Part shown: piece by piece, positions 8,814 to 16,998 of the stretch | Position numbering within the stretch: position 1 is the stretch's first letter | Layout of the letters: each line of letters starts with the position of its first letter | Assembly (NCBI RefSeq): GCF_024169655.1 | Contig: NZ_JALJWV010000001.1 | Span: 2,175,001-2,239,000, forward strand | Reading direction: 5' to 3' | DNA: 64,000 bases | From: Pseudomonas marginalis | GTDB taxonomy: Bacteria > Pseudomonadota > Gammaproteobacteria > Pseudomonadales > Pseudomonadaceae | Made by a program: the position numbers and the translations under genes | The notes under the pieces: model-generated | Told to the model about the DNA's origin: nothing | Database searches by the model: none | What the model saw: the letters and a program-made list of their open reading frames with translations, nothing else

Positions 8814-9917
8814 ATGAACCGTTTTTTGCGTAATACCGTGTTGGGCACTGTCGCTTCGTTGTTGATCAGCGGTTTTTGCCTGGCCGAAGAACGAACCGTA
8901 AGGATCTACAACTGGATCGAATACCTGCCGCCGGAAGTGCTCAAGAGCTTCCAGGAAGAGACCGGAATCCGCCCGATCTACGATGTATTCGACAGCGCCG
9001 AAACCATGGAGTCCAAGCTGCTGACGGGAAACTCCGGGTATGACGTGGTATTCCCCGGCTCCGCCAACCTCGGGCATCTGATCACCGCCGGTGCCGTCCA
9101 GCCGTTGGACCGCGCGCAGTTGCCGAACTGGCAGCACCTGGACCCCGAGTTCATGAAATCCCTGGAAGCGGTGGGTGACTCCGGCAATCGCTATGCCGCG
9201 CCTTATCTGTGGGGCACCACGCTGATCGGCTACAACGTCGACAAGGTGCGCAAAGCCCTGGGCGCCGACGTGCAGATGAACAGCTGGGACATCATCTTCA
9301 AGGAAGAAAACCTCGCCAAACTCGCCAGTTGTGGCGTGGGTTTCCTCGACGCCGGCAACGAGATCCTGCCGATTGCCTTGCACTACAAGGGCCTCGACCC
9401 CAATAGCCAGAAGCGTGAGGACTATGTGCAAGCCCAGGCCGTGATGATGAAGATTCGCCCTTACGTCACTTACTTCAACTCGTCGCGCTACGGCATGGAC
9501 CTGGCCAACGGTGATATCTGTGTGGGCGTGGGCTGGTCCGGCGGTGTCGCATTGGCCACGCGACTGGCAGATGCCGCCGGCAAGGGCGTCAAGGTCGAGA
9601 TGGCACTGCCCAGGGAAGGCGCGCCGATGTGGTCGGACGTGATGATGATCCCGGCCAATGCGCCCGATACTGCAGAGGCCCATGCGTTCATCAATTACAT
9701 CCTGCGCCCGGACGTGATTGCGCGCATCAGCAACAAGATCGGCTACCCCAACCCGAACAAGGACGCCACTGCGCTGGTGGACGCCAGCATCCGCAACGAC
9801 CCCAACATGTATGTGCCGGAGGAAGCGCGCAAGACCCTGTTCGCCCTGGAGCCGATCCCGGCCGCCGCGGAGCGCATCCGTACCCGCACCTGGACCGCCA
9901 TCAAGAGCAACCGCTGA
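8814..9917 (+). CDS. Periplasmic polyamine-binding protein (PotF/PotD-like)
   Basis: A 367-residue protein. The ATG at 8814 follows GGAG and opens a signal peptide ending near FCLAEE. The mature protein begins RTVRIYNWIEYLPPEVL and contains YDVVFPGSANLGHLI and GVGWSGGVALA, the pattern of putrescine/spermidine ABC binding proteins; full length for the family. No ABC permease or ATPase gene adjoins it: the next gene is the opposed TetR regulator. It may serve a transporter elsewhere or act as a sensor protein. Its place behind a NylB-like hydrolase suggests an amine released by hydrolysis, which is inference. Confidence 0.88.
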   Translation: MNRFLRNTVLGTVASLLISGFCLAEERTVRIYNWIEYLPPEVLKSFQEETGIRPIYDVFDSAETMESKLLTGNSGYDVVFPGSANLGHLITAGAVQPLDRAQLPNWQHLDPEFMKSLEAVGDSGNRYAAPYLWGTTLIGYNVDKVRKALGADVQMNSWDIIFKEENLAKLASCGVGFLDAGNEILPIALHYKGLDPNSQKREDYVQAQAVMMKIRPYVTYFNSSRYGMDLANGDICVGVGWSGGVALATRLADAAGKGVKVEMALPREGAPMWSDVMMIPANAPDTAEAHAFINYILRPDVIARISNKIGYPNPNKDATALVDASIRNDPNMYVPEEARKTLFALEPIPAAAERIRTRTWTAIKSNR

Positions 9918-9924
9918 TCAGTAT

Positions 9925-9950
9925 GGCCTGACCCTGCAATGGGTCAGGCC
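9925..9950. terminator. Bidirectional hairpin between the PotF-like and TetR genes
   Basis: GGCCTGACCC-TGCAAT-GGGTCAGGCC is a perfect 10-bp stem. It starts 8 bp after the binding-protein stop and overlaps the TetR stop codon. There is no strong T-run on either side, so termination efficiency is uncertain, but convergent placement fits a shared terminator. Confidence 0.65.
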
Positions 9951-10555
9951 TGCATGCCGTAAAACAGCAACTCGGTGATACGCCTGACCTGGGTAGAGTG
10001 CGCGTCGATATCCGGGTGTTCCTGGTTCACCAGCCGGAACAGTTGCAAGTGTGAATAGTCGTTCAACAGGAACGCGGCCAATTCCACATCGAGTTGCGGA
10101 CGCAACTTGCCGGCCAGTTGCAGTTCCCTGAGCAGTTGGCTGATTTCGGCCCTGAGCGCATCGTTCATGGCCCGATAACCGGCAGGCAGTTCATTGTTGC
10201 CACCGAACAGGATCAACGGCAGCAGTTCGCGCCACAGGCTGGGGTGCATGACTTCCAACGCATAACCGGTAAGAAGGCGTTCCAGGTGGCAGAGCGCCTC
10301 GACCGGGTCGTCTATTTCCTGGATCCGGCTGCGGGCGTCGGTGATGGCGCGTTGATCGGCGTGGTGCAGGATTTCCAGGATGATTTCCTGCTTGTTGCCG
10401 AAGTACTTGAACACCGTCGGCGCCGACACGCCGGCCTGGTTGGCGATCTGCTCGATGGTGGTGTTCTGGAAACCCTGGCGTTCAAACAGTTCGATTGCCG
10501 CCTTACTGATGGCTTGCCGGCGTTCGGCTTTCTGACGTTCACGCAGTCCGCTCAC
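9944..10555 (-). CDS. TetR-family transcriptional regulator
   Basis: A 203-residue protein. The N-terminal helix-turn-helix is clear: AAIELFERQGFQNTTIEQIA followed by NQAGVSAPTVFKYFGNKQEI (about residues 20-60). The C-terminal ligand domain is divergent, as usual. It converges on the binding-protein gene and may control the hydrolase-porin-binding-protein cluster, but it could also act on the MFS gene next door. No operator was recognised with confidence. Ligand unknown. Confidence 0.88.
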   Translation of the reverse strand: MSGLRERQKAERRQAISKAAIELFERQGFQNTTIEQIANQAGVSAPTVFKYFGNKQEIILEILHHADQRAITDARSRIQEIDDPVEALCHLERLLTGYALEVMHPSLWRELLPLILFGGNNELPAGYRAMNDALRAEISQLLRELQLAGKLRPQLDVELAAFLLNDYSHLQLFRLVNQEHPDIDAHSTQVRRITELLFYGMQA

Positions 10556-10650
10556 GGAAGATCCTTGTCGCGATGAAAAAGAGGCGTATGCCGCCCGTTA
10601 CCCCTGCAAAATACTTAATTGGGTAAATCTTTTAAAGCACTAATTGCCAT
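10556..10650. other. Upstream region of the TetR regulator
   Basis: An AT-rich stretch including acttaattgggtaaatc and ttttaaagcac, likely the tetR promoter and autoregulatory site. No gene seen. Confidence 0.4.
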
Positions 10651-10800
10651 TCAAGGGGTTTGCCGTTGATGCTTCTTCAACCGGTAAGCGAATTGAGCGC
10701 GGCTGAGCCCCACGAGCCTGGCGGCGGCCAGGTTGCCGGCGTGGCGTTGCGCGCTTCATTGATCAGGTTTGATTCAAGGTCTTCGACGGAGCAAGACACC
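10651..10800 (-). pseudogene. Remnant of a sigma-54 activator C-terminus (Fis-type HTH)
   Basis: Read on the minus strand, one frame gives VEDLESNLINEARNA and, after a frameshift, another gives GNLAAARLVGLSRAQFAYRL followed by KKHQRQTP and a TGA at 10651-10653. Together these are the LE..L...A....GN...AARLLG.SR..L.YRLKKH ending of NtrC/DmpR-type enhancer-binding proteins. The AAA+ domain and start are missing; the bases up to 10974 read as no recognisable protein. It is therefore a decayed tail of a sigma-54-dependent regulator, perhaps a former regulator of the neighbouring aromatic genes. Confidence 0.65.
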
Positions 10801-10974
10801 GAAGTGGATGGGCACGCCGTCAATCAGCGTCGAGAAAAGGTCTGGGCCACTGGCCCAGACCTGCTTGACGTCATCTACGAGGAAAACGCGCTGTCGCTGA
10901 ACGCTGACTTCGAGCAACAGGCTGATAACCGCACCGAGGGCAACCAGGGGGGGGCTCGATTGGCGGCGCACGCT

Positions 10975-12204
10975 CTAGGCTTTCGTATGCCGGGCAACGC
11001 CAAGCTCGGGTAGGTTCAGTGGCGCCTTACGCACCATGACGCTGATGATGGCCAGCGCCGCGATCGCCACTCCGGGGGAGGTCGCCAGCAGGACTCCCGT
11101 GGTGCCTGCACCTGCGGCGAGCAGTTGTCCCGCCGCCAGCGGTCCGGCTACCGAGCCCAGCCGGCCGATGGCAACGGCTGCACCGACGCCAGTGGCGCGC
11201 ACCGCCGTTGGATAGGACGGTGGTGCCGACGCATAGAGCACCAACTGCGCGGCCATCACGAACAAACCCGCGGCGAAACCGGCGATGGCCATGGGCACGA
11301 TACCCACCGACAGCCCGACCCCGGCCAAGGCCGCGAGCAGCCCGGCATACACGAACAGCACCACTCTGAGGGCATTGCAGCGGTCCAGCAGGACACCACC
11401 GAGCAATGAGCCAAGGGCGCCGCCAATGTTGAACAGCATCTGCACCATGCCCGCCTGGGGTTTGCTGAAGCCTTGTTCGAGCAACAACGACGGCAGCCAG
11501 TTGAGCAGCATGTACATCACGGTCAGGGTGAAGAAGTAGCTGAGCCACAACGCCAGCGTGGTGCGCGCGCGGCCTTCGCCGAACAGCGCCTGGCGGGTGG
11601 AGGGACGAGCACTGAGGGTCTTGTCGAGCTGTTGGCGAAAGGCGTTGGACTCGGGCAGCAGCAGGATCATCAATGGCACGGCCAACAAGGGCGCCAGGCC
11701 GCCGATGATAAAGGTGGTCTGCCAGTGTTCACTGGAAAACATCGCCACCACCGCCGCCAATGCGCCGCCCAACGGCACGCCGCAGTACATGACACTGATG
11801 GCGGTGCCACGGTTGCGTTCGCTGGCCGCTTCGGCGCACAGGGCGATCAGGTTGGGCAGCGCGGCGCCCAGCCCCAGACCGGTCAGAAAACGCACCAACA
11901 GCAGGCTCGAGTAGCTTTCGACAAACGCGGTGCAAAGCGAGAACAGCCCGAACAGCAGCACGGCGATCACCAGGATTTTCTTGCGCCCGATTCGGTCGGC
12001 GACCCAGCCGCCGAAGAACGCCCCCGGCAGCAGGCCAATGATCCCGATGCTGAATACCCAGCCGAGCATCTTCGGGTCCAGGGCAAAACTCTGACGCAAC
12101 CCTGCGGCGGTGGTTCCGGCGGCTTGCAGATCGAACCCCTCGATCAGCGCAACGATAAAGCACAACGCGATAGTCAGCGTCGAACGACGCGATGGACTGT
12201 CCAT
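10975..12204 (-). CDS. MFS transporter, aromatic acid:H+ symporter type
   Basis: A 409-residue 12-helix carrier. ALIEGFDLQAAGTTA in helix 1 is the D-containing signature of the aromatic acid:H+ symporter (AAHS) family, and GGWVADRIGRKK in the loop between helices 2 and 3 is the MFS GxxxDRxGRR motif. I start at the ATG 12202-12204, with GAGG seven bases upstream, rather than the TTG two codons earlier. It is transcribed divergently from the OprD-like porin gene across a 304-bp AT-rich region, giving outer- and inner-membrane uptake steps for, probably, hydroxycinnamates feeding the ferulate operon. It is a close paralog of the carrier at 26323-27528. Confidence 0.88.
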   Translation of the reverse strand: MDSPSRRSTLTIALCFIVALIEGFDLQAAGTTAAGLRQSFALDPKMLGWVFSIGIIGLLPGAFFGGWVADRIGRKKILVIAVLLFGLFSLCTAFVESYSSLLLVRFLTGLGLGAALPNLIALCAEAASERNRGTAISVMYCGVPLGGALAAVVAMFSSEHWQTTFIIGGLAPLLAVPLMILLLPESNAFRQQLDKTLSARPSTRQALFGEGRARTTLALWLSYFFTLTVMYMLLNWLPSLLLEQGFSKPQAGMVQMLFNIGGALGSLLGGVLLDRCNALRVVLFVYAGLLAALAGVGLSVGIVPMAIAGFAAGLFVMAAQLVLYASAPPSYPTAVRATGVGAAVAIGRLGSVAGPLAAGQLLAAGAGTTGVLLATSPGVAIAALAIISVMVRKAPLNLPELGVARHTKA

Positions 12205-12216
12205 GGGCAAACCTCA

Positions 12217-12230
12217 TTGTTGTTGTTTTT
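12217..12230 (-). promoter_or_regulatory. Candidate Hfq/Crc CA motif before the MFS gene
   Basis: On the minus strand AAAAACAACAACAA contains three overlapping AAnAAnAA matches and runs directly into the TGAGG ribosome site of the carrier gene. Confidence 0.6.
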
Positions 12231-12487
12231 GTTGTGGTGGCGAGCGCAAGTGGCTGCTGCGATTAAGATAACAAAGATAACTAAAAAATGAATGGCGTAT
12301 TGGAAATACAAAAATCGATAAATAAGTACTTTAAATTCATAGTGTTGAGATGTGTATCTGTGATGATCTTAAAAGTAGATAGCTTTATTAATGTTCGATT
12401 ATCGGTCATTTGCGGTTGACGAGCACCGTCGGCTGTTTCCATTCTCTGTTCGCGAAGCCGACTGGGCCGAGCGTGTGCCACCCCAAA

Positions 12488-12502
12488 AACAACAACAAAA
12501 AA
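12488..12502 (+). promoter_or_regulatory. Candidate Hfq/Crc CA motif before the OprD-like gene
   Basis: AACAACAACAAAAAA lies seven bases before the ATG at 12509 and gives several overlapping AAnAAnAA matches. No strong Shine-Dalgarno is present between motif and start, so Hfq/Crc binding here would sit directly on the initiation region. Confidence 0.6.
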
Positions 12503-12508
12503 TGGACA

Positions 12509-13840
12509 ATGAACATGCCAAAACTCCCTATGGAGGACGCCGTTGCAGTGGCGTCCGTCTCCTGTGTGTCGAACCGCAAGCCAAGCCTGGTCATGGCGTT
12601 ACTGGCCTTGAGCGTGCTGCCCACCCCGCTGTGGGCGGCCGGCTTTATTGACGACAGCCACGGCACCTTGACCCTGCGCAATTACTACCTGGACCGCGAC
12701 TACAAGGACGATGGTGCGAAGACCGCTGCGCGGGAATGGGCTCAGGCGTTCATCCTCAACCTGGAATCGGGATACACCCCAGGGCCGGTGGGCTTTGGCC
12801 TGGATGTGCGCGGGCTGATGGGGGTCAAGCTCGACTCTTCGCCGGACCGCAGCGGCACCGAGTTGTTGCCGGTGTCGGCCAGCGACAAGCGTGCCGCCGA
12901 TGAGTACTCGCGCCTGGCGCCGACCGCCAAGCTGCGGTTTGCACAAACCACCGTGAAGACCGGTGACGTGTCGATCTTCCTGCCGTTCGCCTTTGCCAGC
13001 CCGTCGCGGCTGCTGCCGCAAACCTTTCGCGGCACCACCTTGAGCTCCAAGGATATCGACGGCCTGACTCTCAATACCGGCTACATCGACCGCATCAACA
13101 AGCGCGACTCCACCGACTACCAGGCCATGACCATCGCCTCGCCCAACCGGCGTTTCAACGCCACCGCCACCACCTCGCACCTGGCTTACGTCGGCGGTGA
13201 CTACCAGGTCAACAAAGACCTCAGCCTGCGCGCCTATCACTCGCAGATCGCCGACCTCTACCAGCAGGACACCCTGGCGTTGCTGCACAATCTGCCCGTG
13301 GGCGATGGTGTGCTCACCAGCGATCTGCGCAGTTTCTTCAGTCGCGAGGACGGCAGCGCCAAGGCCGGGAACGTGGATAACCGCAACCTTTCGGCGTTGT
13401 TTGGCTACCGCCTGGGCGGTCACAAATTCAGCCTGGGCTACATGCATTCCAGTGGGGAGACGGCCACGCCCTATATCTCGGGGACGGAGCTGATGGGCAT
13501 GAGCGAACTGACCATGAGTTCGGACTTTCTCAACGCCAAGGAGCGCACCTGGCAGGCGATCTATGACTATGACTTCGCGGCTTCCGGTTTACCGGGCCTG
13601 AAGGGCCGGCTGCGTTATGTGCGCGGCGATAACATCGAGCTGGCGGCGTTCAATGCCGAGGATCGCAAGGAGCGTGAGTTCCAGATGGAGCTGGGCTACG
13701 TGATCCAGAGCGGCCCGCTGAAGAACGTCGGGCTGATGGCGCGCAAGTCGATCTATCGCAATGACTTCCCGAGCGGCGCGGCGTTTCGCGATGAAAACCA
13801 GACCCGTTTCCTGGTGCTCTACACCGTGGCGCTCTGGTAG
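12509..13840 (+). CDS. OprD-family outer-membrane porin
   Basis: About 443 residues. The ATG at 12509 (ATGAACATG, second ATG at 12515) precedes an extended signal region ending LPTPLWAAGF. The mature start GFIDDSHGTLTLRNYYLDRD followed by AREWAQAFIL is the OprD/OpdK signature, and PSRLLPQTFRG is a conserved internal stretch. It ends FLVLYTVALW with a terminal aromatic residue. The OpdK/OpdP branch transports aromatic and amino acids; adjacency to an AAHS carrier and the ferulate operon suggests hydroxycinnamate or vanillate uptake. It is a paralog of the OprD at 24983-26254 and ends 5 bp before the convergent MarR gene. Confidence 0.9.
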   Translation: MNMPKLPMEDAVAVASVSCVSNRKPSLVMALLALSVLPTPLWAAGFIDDSHGTLTLRNYYLDRDYKDDGAKTAAREWAQAFILNLESGYTPGPVGFGLDVRGLMGVKLDSSPDRSGTELLPVSASDKRAADEYSRLAPTAKLRFAQTTVKTGDVSIFLPFAFASPSRLLPQTFRGTTLSSKDIDGLTLNTGYIDRINKRDSTDYQAMTIASPNRRFNATATTSHLAYVGGDYQVNKDLSLRAYHSQIADLYQQDTLALLHNLPVGDGVLTSDLRSFFSREDGSAKAGNVDNRNLSALFGYRLGGHKFSLGYMHSSGETATPYISGTELMGMSELTMSSDFLNAKERTWQAIYDYDFAASGLPGLKGRLRYVRGDNIELAAFNAEDRKEREFQMELGYVIQSGPLKNVGLMARKSIYRNDFPSGAAFRDENQTRFLVLYTVALW

Positions 13841-13845
13841 GCCTG

Positions 13846-14334
13846 TCAGTCCTGATACACCTTCTTCAGCAAGCGCAGCAGCTCTGCACGTTCTTGACCG
13901 TCCAGGGCTGCGGTGGCGTCCAGGTCACTCTGGGCGGCGATCTCTTTGAGCGTCTTGAGCAGGGTTTCGCCGGTCTTGCTGAGGAAGATCCCATAGGAGC
14001 GCTTGTCCGGCTTGCAGCGCACACGCACGGCGAGGGCGCGGCTTTCCAGCTTGTTCAGCAACGGCACCACCTGGGGCGGCTCAATCGTCAGGGCGCGGGC
14101 GAGGTCGGCCTGCATCAGGCCGGGGTTCTGCTCGATGATCGCCAGGGCCGAGAACTGAGCCGGGCGCAGGTCGTGCTCGGAAAGTCGACCGATCAGGTTC
14201 TGGAACAGCTTGAGCTGGGCGCGACGCATGGCGTAACCGATCAGGTCGTCCAGGGCCGAATCCAGCGGCGCACGCCCCTCGGTGGTGTCGGGCAGGGCCA
14301 GGTTGGCGTCGGCGATGTTGGAAGGCTTGGCCAT
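13846..14334 (-). CDS. ferR: MarR-family regulator of the ferulate operon
   Basis: A 162-residue protein with the MarR winged helix: RPAQFSALAIIEQNPGLMQA then DLARALTIEPPQVVPLLNKL and a basic wing (RCKPDKRSYGIFLSKTG). It is transcribed away from ech across a 213-bp gap holding a 21-bp palindrome that overlaps the ech -35. In pseudomonads MarR regulators (FerR/FerC type) repress ferulate genes and are relieved by feruloyl-CoA; that role fits, though the effector is not visible in sequence. The gene symbol is assigned by position. Confidence 0.88.
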   Translation of the reverse strand: MAKPSNIADANLALPDTTEGRAPLDSALDDLIGYAMRRAQLKLFQNLIGRLSEHDLRPAQFSALAIIEQNPGLMQADLARALTIEPPQVVPLLNKLESRALAVRVRCKPDKRSYGIFLSKTGETLLKTLKEIAAQSDLDATAALDGQERAELLRLLKKVYQD

Positions 14335-14473
14335 TAACAGTGCAATCCTCAGAAGGTGGAGGTTAAGAAAGCTATCTAGTTTGCCGAGGTTGGCGCGCCA
14401 TGGCTATGCCGGCTTTTCATAACGCTTGAGCAGCTTAGGTTTTACAGGGGGAAAATATTGGTTATCAAGATTA

Positions 14474-14494
14474 ATAGTTAATTGACATAACTAT
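14474..14494. promoter_or_regulatory. Candidate MarR operator in front of ech
   Basis: ATAGTTA-ATTGACA-TAACTAT is a perfect 7-bp inverted repeat with a 7-bp spacer. The spacer itself is the TTGACA -35 box of the ech promoter, so a bound repressor would cover it. Confidence 0.65.
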
Positions 14495-14510
14495 ATTTGC
14501 AGTTTAATTT
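14482..14510 (+). promoter_or_regulatory. Candidate sigma-70 promoter of the ferulate operon
   Basis: Consensus TTGACA at 14482-14487 lies upstream of a weak AT-rich -10 (TTTAAT or TAATTT within 14503-14510). It is 38 bp before the ech ATG. Confidence 0.5.
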
Positions 14511-14547
14511 CGAATCATCTTCCAACCCAGAACAAGAGCGTACCGTC

Positions 14548-15378
14548 ATGAGTAATTACGAAGGCCGTTGGACCACCGTCAAGGTTGAAATCGAGGAAGG
14601 CATTGCCTGGGTCATTCTCAATCGCCCGGAAAAACGCAACGCCATGAGCCCGACCCTGAACCGCGAAATGATCGACGTTCTGGAAACCCTGGAGCAGGAC
14701 CCTGCCGCTGGCGTGCTGGTCTTGACCGGTGCCGGCGAAGCCTGGACCGCCGGCATGGACCTCAAGGAATACTTTCGCGAGGTGGATGCCGGCCCGGAAA
14801 TCCTCCAGGAGAAAATCCGCCGCGAAGCCTCGCAATGGCAATGGAAACTGCTGCGCATGTACGCCAAGCCCACCATCGCCATGGTCAATGGCTGGTGCTT
14901 CGGCGGCGGCTTCAGCCCATTGGTGGCGTGCGACCTGGCGATCTGTGCCGACGAAGCCACCTTCGGTCTCTCGGAAATCAACTGGGGCATCCCACCGGGC
15001 AATCTGGTGAGCAAGGCCATGGCCGACACCGTGGGCCATCGTCAATCGCTGTACTACATCATGACCGGCAAGACCTTCGGCGGGCAGAAGGCCGCCGAGA
15101 TGGGCCTGGTCAACGAAAGCGTACCGCTGGCGCAACTGCGCGAAGTGACCATCGAACTGGCGCGCAACCTGCTGGAGAAAAACCCGGTGGTGCTGCGGGC
15201 GGCCAAGCATGGCTTCAAGCGTTGCCGTGAACTGACCTGGGAGCAGAATGAGGATTACCTCTACGCCAAGCTCGATCAGTCGCGTTTGCTCGACACCGAA
15301 GGCGGCCGCGAGCAGGGCATGAAGCAGTTTCTCGACGACAAGAGCATCAAACCCGGCCTGCAGACGTACAAACGCTGA
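14548..15378 (+). CDS. ech: Hydroxycinnamoyl-CoA hydratase-lyase (feruloyl-CoA hydratase/aldolase)
   Basis: Converts feruloyl-CoA to vanillin plus acetyl-CoA (also coumaroyl- and caffeoyl-CoA) in the cytoplasm. The 276 residues from MSNYEGRW equal the length of the characterised P. fluorescens enzyme. By counting codons, the residues known to be catalytic there are present: Ser123 (GGGFSP), Glu143 (LSEINWG) and Tyr239 (EDYLYAK). The ATG at 14548 has AGAG upstream; an in-frame ATG 17 codons earlier lies inside the promoter. First gene of ech-vdh-fcs-thiolase-acyl-CoA dehydrogenase. Very secure identification. Confidence 0.97.
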   Translation: MSNYEGRWTTVKVEIEEGIAWVILNRPEKRNAMSPTLNREMIDVLETLEQDPAAGVLVLTGAGEAWTAGMDLKEYFREVDAGPEILQEKIRREASQWQWKLLRMYAKPTIAMVNGWCFGGGFSPLVACDLAICADEATFGLSEINWGIPPGNLVSKAMADTVGHRQSLYYIMTGKTFGGQKAAEMGLVNESVPLAQLREVTIELARNLLEKNPVVLRAAKHGFKRCRELTWEQNEDYLYAKLDQSRLLDTEGGREQGMKQFLDDKSIKPGLQTYKR

Positions 15379-15387
15379 GGCTTGCCG

Positions 15388-15417
15388 GCGAATAGTGGGC
15401 CGCATCCCGCTGTTCGC
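15388..15417 (+). other. Stem-loop between ech and vdh
   Basis: GCGAATAGTGGG pairs with CCCGCTGTTCGC (12 bp with two G-U pairs; loop CCGCAT). There is no T-run, so it is probably an intercistronic mRNA processing or stability element rather than a terminator. Confidence 0.45.
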
Positions 15418-15487
15418 TGCCTCACGCTGGCGCTACTGTGACATCGCTTGAACGCATTCCCCATAAAGACAATAAAGAGGAATCACC

Positions 15488-16936
15488 ATGCTGGACGTGC
15501 CCCTGTTGATCGGCGGCCAGTCGTGCCCCGCCCGTGACGGTCGAACCTTCGAGCGTCGCAACCCGGTGACCGGTGAAGTGGTTTCGCGGGTTGCCGCCGC
15601 GACCCTGGAAGATGCCGACGCCGCCGTGGCGGCGGCCCAGGCGGCGTTCCCCGGCTGGGCCGCATTGGCGCCGAATGAACGCCGCACCCGCTTGCTCAAC
15701 GCAGCCGAGCAATTGCAGGCGCGCAGCGCCGAATTCATCGCCGCCGCCGGCGAAACCGGCGCCATGGCCAACTGGTATGGCTTCAACGTGCGCCTGGCGG
15801 CCAATATGCTGCGCGAAGCGGCGTCGATGACCACCCAGATCACCGGTGAAGTGATCCCCTCCGATGTTCCCGGCAGTTTCGCCATGGCCCTGCGTCAGCC
15901 TTGCGGTGTGGTGTTGGGTATCGCGCCGTGGAATGCCCCGGTCATCCTCGCCACGCGTGCCATCGCCATGCCGCTGGCCTGCGGCAATACCGTGGTGCTC
16001 AAGGCCTCGGAGCTGAGCCCGGCGGTGCATCGCCTGATTGGCCAGGTGTTGCAGGATGCCGGCCTGGGCGATGGCGTGGTCAACGTCATCAGCAATGCCC
16101 CGGCGGACGCCGCCGCGATTGTCGAGCGGCTGATCGCCAACCCGGCCGTGCGCCGGGTCAACTTCACCGGCTCGACCCATGTCGGACGGATTGTCGGCGA
16201 ACTCTCGGCGCGTCACCTCAAGCCGGCGTTGCTGGAGCTGGGTGGCAAGGCGCCGTTGCTGGTGCTCGACGACGCCGATCTGGATGCGGCGGTTGCCGCA
16301 GCGGCGTTTGGGGCCTATTTCAACCAGGGCCAGATTTGCATGTCCACCGAACGCCTGATTGTCGATGCCAAGGTCGCCGATGCGTTTATCGCCAAGCTGA
16401 CCGCCAAGGTCGCCAGCCTGCGCGCCGGTGACCCTGCGGCGGCGGATTCGGTCTTGGGTTCCCTGGTGGACGCCAGCGCCGGCACACGCATCAAGGCGCT
16501 GATCGACGATGCCCTCGCCAAGGGCGCCCGGCTGGTCGCGGGCGGCCAGTTGGAGGGCAGCATCCTGCAGCCGACCCTGATCGATGGCGTCACCGAGCAC
16601 ATGCGCTTGTACCGCGAAGAATCCTTCGGCCCGGTGGCGGTGTTGCTGCGCGGTGACGGTGATGAGGCACTGCTGCGCCTGGCCAACGACTCCGAGTTCG
16701 GCCTGTCGGCGGCGATCTTCAGTCGCGACAGCGGGCGTGCGCTGGCGCTGGCACAGCGGGTGGAGTCGGGCATTTGCCACATCAACGGCCCGACCGTGCA
16801 TGACGAGGCGCAGATGCCTTTTGGCGGGGTCAAGTCCAGCGGTTACGGCAGCTTTGGCGGCAAGGCGTCGATTGAACACTTCACGCAATTGCGCTGGGTG
16901 ACCTTGCAGAACGGGCCGCGGCATTACCCGATCTGA
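15488..16936 (+). CDS. vdh: Vanillin dehydrogenase
   Basis: An NAD-dependent aldehyde dehydrogenase oxidising vanillin (and 4-hydroxybenzaldehyde) to the acid. The 482 residues contain the Rossmann-fold nucleotide site, the general base Glu250 (LLELGGKAP) and the catalytic cysteine Cys284 (NQGQICMS). The ATG at 15488 has AAAGAGGA upstream. The start MLDVPLLIGGQ and end LRWVTLQNGPRHYPI are as in characterised Pseudomonas vanillin dehydrogenases. It is 109 bp after ech and 62 bp before fcs; a near-match to a CA motif (AATAAAGA) precedes the ribosome site. Confidence 0.96.
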   Translation: MLDVPLLIGGQSCPARDGRTFERRNPVTGEVVSRVAAATLEDADAAVAAAQAAFPGWAALAPNERRTRLLNAAEQLQARSAEFIAAAGETGAMANWYGFNVRLAANMLREAASMTTQITGEVIPSDVPGSFAMALRQPCGVVLGIAPWNAPVILATRAIAMPLACGNTVVLKASELSPAVHRLIGQVLQDAGLGDGVVNVISNAPADAAAIVERLIANPAVRRVNFTGSTHVGRIVGELSARHLKPALLELGGKAPLLVLDDADLDAAVAAAAFGAYFNQGQICMSTERLIVDAKVADAFIAKLTAKVASLRAGDPAAADSVLGSLVDASAGTRIKALIDDALAKGARLVAGGQLEGSILQPTLIDGVTEHMRLYREESFGPVAVLLRGDGDEALLRLANDSEFGLSAAIFSRDSGRALALAQRVESGICHINGPTVHDEAQMPFGGVKSSGYGSFGGKASIEHFTQLRWVTLQNGPRHYPI

Positions 16937-16952
16937 GTCGGCGGCGCGACAT

Positions 16953-16963
16953 AACAATAACAA
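16953..16963 (+). promoter_or_regulatory. Candidate Hfq/Crc CA motif before fcs
   Basis: AACAATAACAA gives two overlapping exact AAnAAnAA matches inside the vdh-fcs gap, just 5' of a 7-bp hairpin (16962-16982). Confidence 0.55.
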
Positions 16964-16982
16964 GGCGGCTGTGATCCGCCTT
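16962..16982 (+). other. Hairpin in the fcs leader
   Basis: AAGGCGG-CTGTGAT-CCGCCTT is a perfect 7-bp stem directly after the CA motif and just before the GGAGGA ribosome site and GTG start of fcs. It could present the motif or tune fcs translation. Confidence 0.6.
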
Positions 16983-16998
16983 GCTGGAGGACACCCTT

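Larger units (their letters stand above)
12205..12508. other. Divergent AT-rich promoter region between MFS and OprD-like genes
   Basis: Clearly more AT-rich than its flanks (about 12260-12400). Both ends carry AAnAAnAA motifs close to the start codons. No open reading frame with family features, no RNA gene and no clear operator symmetry was found. Confidence 0.6.

Noticed and set aside
8814..9917. Complete polyamine ABC transport operon
   Set aside because: No permease or ATPase gene lies on either side; only the binding protein is present.
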